NCBI RefSeq assembly: GCF_963678635.1
Contig: NC_087063.1
Span: 906,287-970,286 of the forward strand
Length of the DNA stretch: 64,000 bases
Origin: Symsagittifera roscoffensis
Lineage: Eukaryota > Xenacoelomorpha > Acoela > Convolutidae
Direction of reading: 5' to 3'
The notes beneath the pieces were generated by a model. The model had not been told where the DNA came from, ran no database searches, and saw nothing but the letters and a program-made list of their open reading frames with translations. Position numbers and translations under genes: made by a program. Shown here one piece after another: positions 46,441 to 58,900 of the stretch (position 1 is the stretch's first letter; each line of letters opens with the position of its first letter).

Positions 46441-47944
46441 CTGAAAAAAAAAACAGACAGCAGGTTAAGCTATCTTGTCAAAAAACAAACTTAACCCACG
46501 CTTATATAAGTGCTTTTTAGAAAACGTATCCTTGGCTTATTTAGACACTTTTCAGGCTCAAATAATGCAAATTGGATTTAGTTATGTCCATGAGCCTTTT
46601 TTAAGCAAAAATGACAAACTGATAAGCCGGTTGCCGTTCAAGTAGTACAGAATCTTCCGAGCGAAGTCTTCTCTGCAAAGAAAAAGATCCGAACAAAAAT
46701 GGTAGGACTTTTGTTTTCGTAATAAAAGAGGAGCATTTTTGCAACCTAAAAAAACTTTAATTAGTTTGAAAACAACAAAAATGTAGCTTGTTTTTCTGTG
46801 CAGAACACTTTAACAAAATATGCCCTCAGTAGTGTTTTGGAAGATTGCTGAAAAAGCAATCTGATCGACTTTGAAAAGACTCCTCGCGCAACTCACACCC
46901 CCTTGCAGCAACGTATTGCCTAGAAATTATAACCGAAAAGAAGATGAGTAGTTAATTGAAAGAACTCAAAAAACCAGACAGCAAATGAATGCTTGTTTTT
47001 TGTAATTCATAACAGTATGACTTCAACTTCTAGATGACATTCAATAATTTAGAAGAGAACTTCATAAGTATCACCCGATGCATACGCTAAGATACACTAC
47101 ATGCAAGCTCCCTGTGAAAATTGGTGGATTGCATCGAAAAGATTATGTTAAGAGAATAAAATTTCAGAAAGGAATTAACTGCTTGCTTTCAAACCTTTAA
47201 TTTGTCGGAATTTTGAAACTAGTACAGTGAATAGTTCGAAATCAAAACAAAAGGCAGTGTTTTATACAAGGAGCGAGTGTATCGTAAAAGTTAACAATCC
47301 CACAAGAACAGAAAAAATAATCACCACTTCATTGTAATAATTTTCTAAGGTATTTTTGAAAAAAAAACATACCGATAGATCCTCATTAAAATTTCTAACA
47401 CTGACCAAATCCTCGCATATTGAAATATATATTCAATTCAGTTCTCTTCAAGTTTTCTAGTTTTTGTAATTTCCTAATAATATTTCGACCCAATGAATCT
47501 CAATAAATTGGGCGCTACTTAAGACAAATTTATTATTTATATCTTAAGATTTTTATATCAAAAGAAGTTCTTTATTGGAAATGTAGAAGCTTCACTGCTT
47601 TAAATGTACGGTCTAGTTAGCAAATTAAAACAGTAAGTTGAAAAACCAGGAAATAGAAGTCCAGGAAATAGATAAACCAAATGATTTGTTTTAAATTCTT
47701 CGAATATCACAAGATTAAGTTTTGGGACATCTATTGAAGAAACAGAACTGCCTGAAACATCGGTAGAGCGAATAACTCGTACTTCAAATTCACAAGCGAA
47801 AAGCAGCAAAACGAAACTCACAAGACTCAACAAAATTTAGTGTTTTAAGAAACCTAGAGCGAGCTCAGCAGCTCAAGCTGCTTCGAACAATATACCAACA
47901 TAATCTACTAGTACGAAAAAAATTCGATAAAAAAAATTCGAAAA

Positions 47945-48120
47945 AAAAAACAATTTTGCTGTTCGGTAGTGGAATTTGCCTTCCTTTTAACAATGAAAAA
48001 GCACTGAACTTGAAAAAAAACCAATTGCGAAAAATCAAAACTGAGCGTGAACAAATTTCCTGAAAACAAAAAAAACACAAAGACCTATACAAAAGTACTC
48101 ACTACGTTCATTACTCAATT
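47945..48120 (+). repeat. Dispersed repeat family R1, 3' part
   Basis: GTTCGGTAGTGGAATTTGCC to ACTCACTACGTTCATTACTC. Confidence 0.7.
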
Positions 48121-48234
48121 ATAAAAACTCAGCAAATTAAATCTCGCCTTCATTAATTTCGGCCTTCACTTATACACAAATGCATAGAAATAAGAAACAA
48201 AAAATATATAAAAGTGTACCCAAAAATTTCGATG

Positions 48235-48443
48235 CAATCATTACGAGGCCAAACTGTGCATTTTTGCATTGTAAGCGGATTCCGCAACAAGGACGCTCCA
48301 TTTCTTCTTCTTTTGTTCTTTACTTTCCTTTGATCGTTCCGACAACATTTTCACATGTTTAAAGACTTGTCTCTGGAATCCAGGAACATACAGACACAAA
48401 ATTGTGCTCCTATCCAGTGCACAGTTTGGCCTCGTAATGATTG
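48235..48443. repeat. Perfect 26-bp inverted repeat with 157-bp spacer
   Basis: 48235-48260 (CAATCATTACGAGGCCAAAC and onward) is the exact reverse complement of 48418-48443. Similarity stops sharply at both edges. Probably a small foldback element. Confidence 0.9.
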
Positions 48444-49204
48444 AACTTTTTCATTTCAAAACTAAAAAAAATAAACAAGGATAGCCGGAGGCTCTTCAAG
48501 TAGCAGAGAGTTCCGACCACCTCCATACAAACTGGCGTCAAGTTTGTGCGTGTTGTGATGATGCGCGTATAACGTTAGTGAAATAGAAATAATCGACAAC
48601 AGTTGTCTTCGAAAAAGGACCAACACAATTTTTTTTAAAAAGCAGAAACATTTTCCGTTTTTTGCACCATGATTTTCGTAATTTTAATGCCAGGAAAGCG
48701 CTAAGTGGAACTACCAAAACCAGCTTTCGGGATTGAAACTAAATTTTCACTACTTAAACAAAAAAATTCTAGTCAAATGTCGAGCAAGTAAAATGAAGAC
48801 TTGCTTTACATTCTCGAAATTAGACCGAACTCAAAAACTTGAAATCAGATTTTCTCGAAACTTGGACAACTTTTTGAAATTATTCTATAAATGCTCCAAT
48901 GATGACTGAAAAGGCTATAAATTATTATATCACTCGACTCATTCCGATGATTTGGTACCTGATTTTGTGTGACAAACCAAAAAAAAACGAAGACAGAAAT
49001 TCTTCCCCATTTTCAAGGATCGGAATGAAAAGGATTGTGTAATTATATGAATATGTGTAATTATATGAATATGGTTTCAAACGCGAAAAAATAATCTATT
49101 GAGACGGTTGCAACGATAGACGCTTCTTTCTTAAATTTCAGTATGCTCATTAGAACTAACTATTTGAACAAGTTTTTAGATTGATTTACGTTGAAAAACA
49201 AATT

Positions 49205-49575
49205 TCAATTTTCGAATTTCAAATAAAAAACAGATGACATTAAAGCCCTTTGAATTTATATAACAATTTATTATTGACACTTTTTTGATAAAACTAATCC
49301 AATTTGAGAAAACTGGATCAATAGGTACAATTTTTTATTTCACTGGGGAACTCGATAATTAAATTCCACTTTCAAAACTAGAAGTCAATCACGTTTTTGG
49401 CTGTTCGTTAGTATAGTTTGTCTTCCTTTTAACAAGAGAAATGAACTGAGTTAAAAAAAAAAATCAAAAATCAAACCGCGAAAAAGTAATTTTGAGCCTG
49501 AACAAATGTCTGAAGAAAAATGAAAAAACCACCGCGACCTATATAAGAGTCTGAACTACGTTTGTGTTATTAATG
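49205..49575 (+). repeat. Dispersed repeat family R1, copy
   Basis: GATGACATTAAAGCCCTTTG, GAGAAAACTGGATCAATAGG and ACCTATATAAGAGTCTGAAC in order. Confidence 0.75.
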
Positions 49576-49708
49576 AGTGACATAGGTGGATTGATATTTT
49601 AAAATTTGAAAAACTGGAATGCAAAACAAACTTTTGAATTAACTGTAATGATCGAAATAAAGTTTTTCTCGGAGGCTCGACGATAAAAACAAAAAGATAT
49701 AACAACAA

Positions 49709-49714
49709 TTTAAT
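49709..49714 (-). terminator. Possible poly(A) signal ATTAAA of LUC7L
   Basis: Variant hexamer on the minus strand, about 200 nt after the distal LUC7L stop. A canonical AATAAA at 50084-50079 would serve the proximal stop. Confidence 0.35.
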
Positions 49715-49916
49715 TTAAAACAACAAAAAGAACTAGAATGATTAGCATATTAGGGTAGCATAGAAAATCACATTTCTCAAAAGAATAAAAATAACCATTG
49801 ACTTTGCGTCTAACAACACCAGCAACAGAACTATAAATATTTCGAATGTCAAACACATCAGAGTTGGAGCTATGAATTGTTCAATAACTGTATCAGCACA
49901 TGCCCTTCCATCTTCT

Positions 49917-49947
49917 TCATTCTGAGCTGCTACTTCCTGATCGAGAT
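49917..49947 (-). CDS. LUC7L: LUC7L alternative exon 10 (distal stop)
   Basis: After the strong acceptor TTTTTCTGTTTCAG the phase-2 frame reads SRSGSSSSE and TGA, a natural RS-tail ending. Confidence 0.55.
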
Positions 49948-52900
49948 CTGAAACAGAAAAACTTTGTTTTTACAGGGATTACCATAGATTCTTAAGACAG
50001 TAGATTCCTCTTGAAAAAAATTATACTTTGGTAGCAAAAAAATATAATCAAATAGTTTTTTCATGGGCCCTTCGCTTTTTTATTGTGCTCAGTTTCTTAC
50101 AGAGCAACTTAAAAACTTCCTTTTCTATATACAATTAATTGTTAAATAACACATTGTGTTACACTAAATAACACTTAAATTGCCGACAACAACTCTGTGC
50201 AATATGTCCCCTACCTCCTGTGTCTTCTGCGCCTATGATCTCTGTCTCGTGATCTGGATCTGCGACTGGAGCGGGACGACTTCGAGTGGCGACTGCTCTT
50301 CTTCCTCGAACCACTGCCACTGCGCGATCTCCGCCTGAACATGAAGAATCAACTAAGAGGCTGCACATGTAATAACACGTATAAATACGGGTGTAGTTGT
50401 GAAGGGACATAATACACAAGCTGAATTGAAGTCATCGATAAACAATACCAAATACCAAAAAACACCCTGTCATACCAAAAAACACCCTGTGAGACTTAAC
50501 AGATTCAGACACAACCAGTACAACTTGAAATACCTCAAACTTGAAAGTTTGGAATAAAAACTATATGCCCTTAAAATTCCTTGATTTTCACAAATAATTT
50601 ATGCTTGACACTATTTTGATTAAATTAACCCATTTAGAGAAAACTGGATCAATCGGTTAAATTTCTATTTCGCTGGGAAATCAGAAAATTAAATTCCACT
50701 TTCGAAACTTGAAGTCGATTCAGTTTTTCGTGACCTTCACATTTTAACTGTTCGATAGTGGAGTTTGCCTTCCATTTACCAAAAGAAATGACTGAATTTG
50801 AGGCTGGAGTCGCTGGAACAAAAATCGTATTGACCCAGTGTTTTCTAATTGGGTTAGTTTTAACTTTCGAAATTTTAAGTCATTCAAGTTTTTCGCATCA
50901 TCATTTTCTTTCTAAATTGGAGAGCATATCTTAGTTCCTTTTATAAAATGAATTTATAGTGAACTTTCAAACAAATCATTAGTCAAATAACCAAAAACAA
51001 CCAGCCTTGGTTCATTGAATGTTTCGTTGAAATTACCTAGCCAAAAAACCTTCGTTTAAATAATTCAAAACAAAACCTTCGTATTCATTTCGTTCACTGA
51101 CACTTAAAAACATAGCCAACTGACATTTGGAAGAAAAGAATTAACGCAAGGAAACAGAAAAAATGACTTTCGAAATTTAAAGAAAAAATGTATGTCCTTA
51201 AATCGCTTTATGTTTCACGAACAATATGAGGCATGTGCTTTTTGATAATTATAAAACAAGTTGGAAAACTAGATCAATAATAAAAATTTTAATTTCGCTG
51301 GGAAATCTGATAATTAAATTTCACTTTCAAAACTAGAAGTCGATCACGTTTTTCGAAATTTTAACATTTTGCAGTTCTATAAGGGAGTTTGCCTTCCCTT
51401 TAAAAAGGTAAATGATGTCAACAAAAAAATCAAACTGCAAAAAGTCAAAACTGAGCGTGAACTTTTCAAAACTTTTTCCTGAAAAAAAAAACAAAAAAAC
51501 TTTCAACACCTACACAAGAGTACTCACTACATTCATTACTCTTCAAAATTTTTGACGGGAAAAGCATAGCGCGCAGTTTCAATACGATTACTAGTGCCGA
51601 GCGTGATGATACAGTGAAAAAAGTGAAAATGTCAAAAAACAGCCATGTTTAGTTCAATAAGTAAACAGAGGCGAGGCTGCAGCTTCGAAAACACAAGCAA
51701 GAAAGCGGCAAAGACTCGGGAGCTTGAAATTCCCTTAAAACTCAAATTTTGCATGTAATGTTTAGAATGTATTAAACCAAATTGCGTATAATTTATGCAT
51801 TTCAAAAATCTCAAGAAATATATCGAGTTGGAGAAACTCTGAAATGGATTTTAAATTATTATACTGTTGTATGAAACAAATTGCTTTTTTGGGTTCAATT
51901 AGTGAATTGAAAAGCATCCATTGTAATATATTTTTTACTAAACAAATGTCAAAGCACATATGATATTATACTACAAATGCTACATACCGATTCAAATGTA
52001 CAAAAAAAACACTTTCGTTTGCTACTTAGGTTGGACAAAAGAAGTTGCATCGTACCAACATATTACGCTACGCTCGTGTAAAAAATGAAAGGCGAAAGTA
52101 ATAAAATTTCGATGTGTGCCGAAATCGGTGACTGACCTCGAGTCTCACGTCCTTGCATCTTCGTCATGGGCACTTCATAAGCATCAAAAACTAGCCACCA
52201 ACAAATCAGATAAAGATATAATGCTAATGTAACTGAAGTAAGCCAGATATAAAGCTATTGCTGCTAATGTGCCACAAAATAAGATAAAAAGGCACTTTTA
52301 GTTGCAACTTGAGTTGGAAAAAAAGTCAATTTCGTAATACGACACAACGCTTCGCTTTTGTAAACAGACAATCAACAGAATAAACCTCGATATTCAAACT
52401 TACAACTAGCCCATCAAAAAACGGCAATAGTTTTGGGTCAAATATCAGTTTACCTTCTGTGTCGGTCTCGACTGCGTGACCTCGACCTCTCCTTCTCCTC
52501 GCCTTCTTCTAGATCACTGCAATACAAATAAATGATCACAATCAATGAAACGCTGTTCAATCGGATCTGTAAAACTGTGGTGCCGTCTTAAACTATCCGC
52601 ACAAAACGAATAGAATTGGAACAAATTTTTTCTGAAATTCGTTTAATTTTAGATAAAAAAGATGTCACAACAGAATTACATGTTACCAGAATTAATATGT
52701 ATTAATTATTAATCCAAAATTTGTTCCACACGTTGATTTTAAAAAAGGGGTTTTTTGGGTCAATTCGTTAAGTTTAAAATTACCCAAAAACTTCCGGACC
52801 AATTTTTAAACCAATTGTATCAAAATAATGTGTAAAAATTGGCTAACTAGTTTCAAAATAGCTTCAAAACCAAATAATAAAAATCGGAATTTCATTGAAA

Positions 52901-55900
52901 GTTCTAGATCGATCATTAAAACTTCATTGAACATGCTAGACATTTAATTCTTCTCAAACTTGATTTTGTCAAAATCTAAGGAATATTTTGACGTAATTGG
53001 CAAACGAATAGGTCCAAAAGTTTTGGAGTAATTTTAAACCATTCGAATCGTCCCAAAACGATCCGTTCTAGGATAAAAAATTGGAAGCCAATGTTTCATA
53101 AATAAACAATGTAACAATTCTGGTAGTCTTCATCGTTTTTTGTCATAGATTTTGAGTTGAAACGTTAAACCAATTTGAGTTGAAACATGTTTGCTATTTC
53201 CAGTTTTCATCGTTTTATTCATAATTAAGATCAGAGCAGAAGAGCAGAGCTGTTTTACTACCCGCTTGGCTTACCTGTTCGTTCTGCCCTCGCGAGATCT
53301 TGACATGTCTCCATCTCTGAAATTCCTCTTAGATGTCACCGACAGCTGGAACAGTGAACTGAACTTAAGATCATTTGCACATGCGGGAAGGGCTTATCAA
53401 GGCAACTTCAGAACAAAACATCACGAATTTCAATGGGGAGAAAACTATACAAGAAGATTGTTTGGTGACACGATCATTAAGTCCTAAATGGACTTGACTC
53501 CTCACCCTCAGCTCTTCCAGCTTGTCTCGGATGGCGATGAAGCCCAGGTGCAGTTTGCCCCCGAAGTGGTCTGCCAGTCTTCGGTCGTTGTCATACAATC
53601 CCAAGTAGGCTGAGCACACCTCACACACGCGCAGTTTCTGCTGCTGGAATGTACTGGCTGGCATCGTATTCCGATAGTCCTCCTAATACATATTTGTTAG
53701 ATACAGTTTTGTTTTTATCGGAAAATATTCTAGAGTGACTGATATTCTGTTAGGGGCAGGTGCAGGTTAGGATAAACAGCAAAACTGTTCTGATCAAAAC
53801 CGGACAGCCTCGTAATTTTAACCGATCAAATTGCACCAAATTTGAAACTCTGCAAATTACTATTGTTTAATCTAACTTTCAACTCTGATGATATTCCTCA
53901 TTTGTATTGATGATCATTACTTGCCTCCAAGCGTCTCTTCTCGGCCTTGAGCTCCTCCACCTCCTTGAACAGCTGCATGGACTTGTCCACATCCCCCGCC
54001 TCCCCCACACTCTCCGCCTCCGCCAACTTCTTCCCTATCTTCTCCGCCATCTCGTGGATACCATTCACCTACACACACACACACTCTCACACACACAGAT
54101 ACACTAACACCACCTTCACTATTTCAAAATTATATGCGCAAAATCAGATGGTGGACGTGTAGTTCACAAACTATGTTTGAAAAAGTTTACGAATTATGAC
54201 CATGTAGAAGCAGTACGTATATTCCGCTGCGTCAAGACCACAGTATTCTTTTATTTACCGCAAAAAATCTAACCCTGGTCATTTCTTTTCCTAGCGGGTC
54301 CTACAGTCATCGTCTATTCACATATATGAATAGAAAAAAAAACGAATAGTTATGTATGCACTCCTTTAGGCGAATGGAATGATGCGAATAGGGTACCTTG
54401 GTGGTCTGTTCGATTGTCAGGTCCTCCTGTTGTTCAGCCAGTCGCTTCTTGGCCGACTCCGTCTTCCGGTCACAGTCTGCTATGAACCGCTCCAGGTGAT
54501 CCATTGCCTAATCATCATCATCACCCATCAATCATGACAAATCGTGTCACTATTCATGAATAACTACTTAAACCATGACTCACTTAAACCATGAATTACT
54601 TAAACCATGACCTATTTTCAGCCTAAGCCAATGGAACGATGCTAATACAATTTACACTTTTCTTCAGATCACAGGGCGCTTGATAAAATTTGAGCTCTGA
54701 ACCTACAAAAATCCAGAAGGACTCCTGCTTGGCATACCCGGCGGCTCACAAATCAAATACTTCAGTTTTTAGTCGCAATTTTGAGCATTCGCTCCTCCGC
54801 TTTTTTGAACTCGTTCGTTAAATTTTGTCTATCAATTTTTTGTGTCAATTGAAAATTGTTATTTGGGAAGACTAAGTTAAGTGTTCAGTAGCGGATATAG
54901 AGAGAATAGACCCTCTGGACATCCAAAATTACTATTTCACATTTTTCTCATCCAACCTACACTAAAGAAATTTAAACCAGGGCGAAGATCACATTGCAAA
55001 CCCAAGCAAGAAAACGGCAAATAAGAGCTCAAGAAAGCACAAACGAATATGACTAAGGAAAAAGTAAAAAATACACTTGAAAAATAAAATGTTTGCTGTG
55101 CCGGAAGGGAACCTCCGACATAAAGGCTAGGAGTTTCACGTCCTCGCATCTGCGCTACGGACCTGAATAATTCCCTACACAAAATGATTTATCTACACTC
55201 GTACATTGTCTCGCGTACTTAGCTCATGAAAAACCAAGAAAGAGAGACCAAGGAGTAAACGTTCATGCCAAAATGTTTCAAGACGTTTGAAACCTGGTCT
55301 TACGCTTATCCCCAGACAATGTTTGAAAATAAAAAATTCAAAAAACGGATAATTTGTCTAAAATTGGTCTTTTCTCAAGTTCATAAAGGTTTTTCTGCCG
55401 AAACAAAGAGTAAACATTTCAGTAGACAAGATTCACGGGACCTTTTTTTCCGATTCAATCCTTAATCTTAGATGTGGGCAGGTAGCTTTAAAGAAAAGTG
55501 AAAAAGCTTCACAAAAACGTTCAAAAAGTCAAAAAAGGGCATTTTTCAAAGCCATATTTTTTCGACCAAAATCAGGGCGTAAAAAATTTTGGCAAAAAAA
55601 TCCAAAAAATGAGAAGTCAAAATTTCCTTCAGTGAAATAACAAGCCTGTAAGACGGGGCAAGGTAAAAAGAAACTAGCAAAAAATGATATTTCTTGCGAA
55701 AAGTGCAAGTATTTTAAAAGCGTTTCGAAAAAATAAACACAGCCAACAGAGAGTTGGAAGAGTCAAAGAACCCAAGTTGTTTTTTTTAAATCTCATTTTT
55801 AAAATTTCAAAGAAAAAAAATAGATGACCTTGAAACTCTTTTAATATTTGAAACCCTATTTTAAATAGGAGAAAACTGGATCAAAAAGTAAAAATTTTTA

Positions 55901-58900
55901 TTTCGCTGGGAAATCTGAAAATTAAATTCCACTTTCGAAACAAGAAGTCGATCATATTTTTCGTGACCTTTAAACTTTCGATGTTTGATAGTGGAGTTTA
56001 CCTTCCTGTTAACAAAGGAAAAGAACAGAACTTTAAAAGAAGTCAAACAGTAAACAAATATACTTGAGCCTGATTAAATTTTAAAACTTATCCTGAAAAA
56101 AAAACATCGCAACCTATATACGAGTCTGAAATAGGTTTATCGACTCTTAATAAATAATAAAAAAAAGACGAAAACCAAATCCGATGCTATTTTATCCTGT
56201 TTATCAAACAGCAACTAACACTAGCCACCAAGAAAAAAGGTAACAGATGCTATTAAATAGCCTATGGTTGCAAATATATCAAAGGTGCTATAAAATGATC
56301 ACTTCTATTTGCGACTTAGGTTGGAAAAAAAGTTGCATCGTCAGTATTAAATTACGCTCCGCTTGTGGAATACAGGTGGCAATATCTACTAATTTTGAAG
56401 AAGCTCGTCAACACCTTCCACGACGTGCCTATAAATGAAACTATGGCCTGTTTAAAAAAACTCGCCCGATCATGCATTAACACTAAGGCGAAGTTGCACT
56501 TCGCATGCACAAGCAAAAATATGACCGATAACGCTACTGGGAAAACTGAATGAGTAAAAATTTGAGTCTTCAAAATTTTTTGAGTGGCGCACGCCAGTTT
56601 TGACGCATTAGCAGTACCAGTCAATTTAAAAAAAAGTAATTAACCGACTAACACGCTTCCATTTATAGAGCAGTCTATGGAGCAGTAATAACATGAAAAA
56701 ATAGGAAGGTAATGAAAATAAAATGAACTTTTTTGAAATTTGAGATTTTTTGAGAAAATCATCACCCCACACGCCATATTAAGTACAATGTGATACATTT
56801 GGCTTCTATTAACAGTTCAAGTATGGCAAACAAGCTTCCTTCAACCAATTTGAAACGATTTCTATGACGGATTAAATCTCCGCTTACGCGTTCATAGCGC
56901 GAAATATATCGCGCGTTAATTGTCCTAAATTGGCAATTTTTAAACCCTCCTAACTTTACGAAAAATGATCACAGGTGAAATATCTTTCCAAACTGCAGCT
57001 CAGGACAACAATACCTTTTGTATGATGTATAAAAATCCCGTCAAAAATGGCTACTTAAAAAGTCGAAATTTGTCTTAAGAAAAAAACCACCCGACCACAA
57101 ATATTCCGTTACTTTCGTTACGAAAGTCGGAACAATAATAGTCTGTGTTAAAATCCTTAGCATTGGCTGTACTTAATAGCTGGTTATTGATCAAAATGAA
57201 CACTTTCAAAATGAACACATTTAATCGCAACAATATTTGCGTCGCAACAATATTTGCTTCGCAACAATATTTGCGACTTGGGTTGGGAAAAAAAGATAAT
57301 TCATACTATAACACAATCATTCCTTGTGTAAACAACTGCCTGGTTCTAAAGAAAAGAGCGTTAGAACAGTTAATTTTTTGTCTAAGTATTAATAAACTCA
57401 CGTCCATTTCATAGTTGTAAGACTTGCCCTTCTTCACAGCTGCCTCGTAGTCTGCTCGGAGGGCCAAGTCATGGTACCTCGAACACTGTCCAATGTCCAT
57501 GCGCTTCAACATCATCACTAATGTCATTTATCAAATAAAGAACCACTCACTGCTGACTAGCAATGCAACAAGAGAATATGCAAAAGAGGATATTTCAGCC
57601 ATCTAATGAACTGTGATGAGACCAATAATGACAGCTGGCGAATGAGATTGAAAAAAAAAGAAACATGCTTGATTTCGTTTGAATGCTTATTCGGAAAGTT
57701 TTCGAAACCAGTCCTTAAGCTTAAGAATTGCACTTATTTGCTTCCAAATTCCAAAGAAAAGTTCCCGGATCGTGGTGGTATTCGAACCACCGATCTTGCA
57801 ATTGAGAGACTCGGTTACTTTTACGTAGCAACAAATGGGAGACTTAAGAACTACCAACCGTAGAGTGGAGGATGTCGTGGGGACAACAGTTGAGCAGGAA
57901 CGACTTGCACACTTTGCTGTCTGAGAAGTGGTACGTCGGCTCATCGTCCCCTGAAATGAGCAGCAGATGACAATACACTAAGACAGAGAGATGGAAATTC
58001 TGGAATACAATCAGCACAAATACCAGTAACACAAGGATTCAACGGACCCTACTAACTCAGTTATATAGTAAATATAGCGAAAATTTGCAAAAATAACCTA
58101 AACCAAAAATTCTAGCTGATTATTAACAGAACAAATGGACCTGAATACTGAGATAATTCTGTTTCCAATTTGAAGGATTTTTTGACTTTGGACTAAAAAT
58201 ATAATTGTCTCGCTAAGAAATTTGCAGTCGTCCAATCAGTTTTTGAGGATCTAAGACTTATATTTTCTGTTCAAATTAAGAATAGCAAACACCCTTTTTC
58301 TGAATGTCAACTTTTGCGCATACATTTACAGTTCGAATTGTGTACATACATTTACTGTCCAAAATTTTAAGAAATGAGGCTAATCTTCTCTTCCAGTGAT
58401 GAAACTCATCTAAAATAACATTACTCATTTTTATCAGAGACAGAACCCTAGTTAATGGCATATCATATCACTACACACAAGTACATGAGGAAGTATTAGT
58501 TGTATCGAAGTCTCAGGAACGAAAGTGCTTCCAAATATCACAGTCTGGGATTTTAATTATCATCAGCTAATTACTCAATTGAAAAAGATCTCTTTTTCAT
58601 TTTAAATCATAATTACTCTGAAAAACTTAATAACTGACTTTTTATAAACTTGAATTTCAGGCGAAAAAAAATGAAAAACGATCGCTATTTTTCTCAGACA
58701 GTTAAGTTGGAGCACTTCGCTTGAAACCTATCAGCTGCTTCAGTTTTGCTTGTTGATTGGTAGTGTATTGCTCCTCTGCTATGGTGTAAAATAAGAACAA
58801 GTGTATTGTTGTTGTATCATATGTATAATTAAGTTTAAGACCGGCACTCACAACCAGTCGGCGACTCACGGAATAACACGAACAGAACAGAACGCGCAAC

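Larger units (their letters stand above)
46441..49900. other. Spacer between AF9 5' end and LUC7L 3' end
   Basis: About 3.5 kb. Contains R1 copies at 47.95 and 49.2 kb and a perfect 26-bp inverted repeat around 48.34 kb. No promoter element could be recognised with confidence. Confidence 0.45.
54508..57401. other. LUC7L intron 3 (2.9 kb)
   Basis: No exon seen. Holds an A-rich diverged repeat (55.3-55.7 kb), an R1 copy (55.73-56.14 kb), a hairpin motif at 56488 and the 470-bp repeat at 56.67-57.14 kb. Confidence 0.5.
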
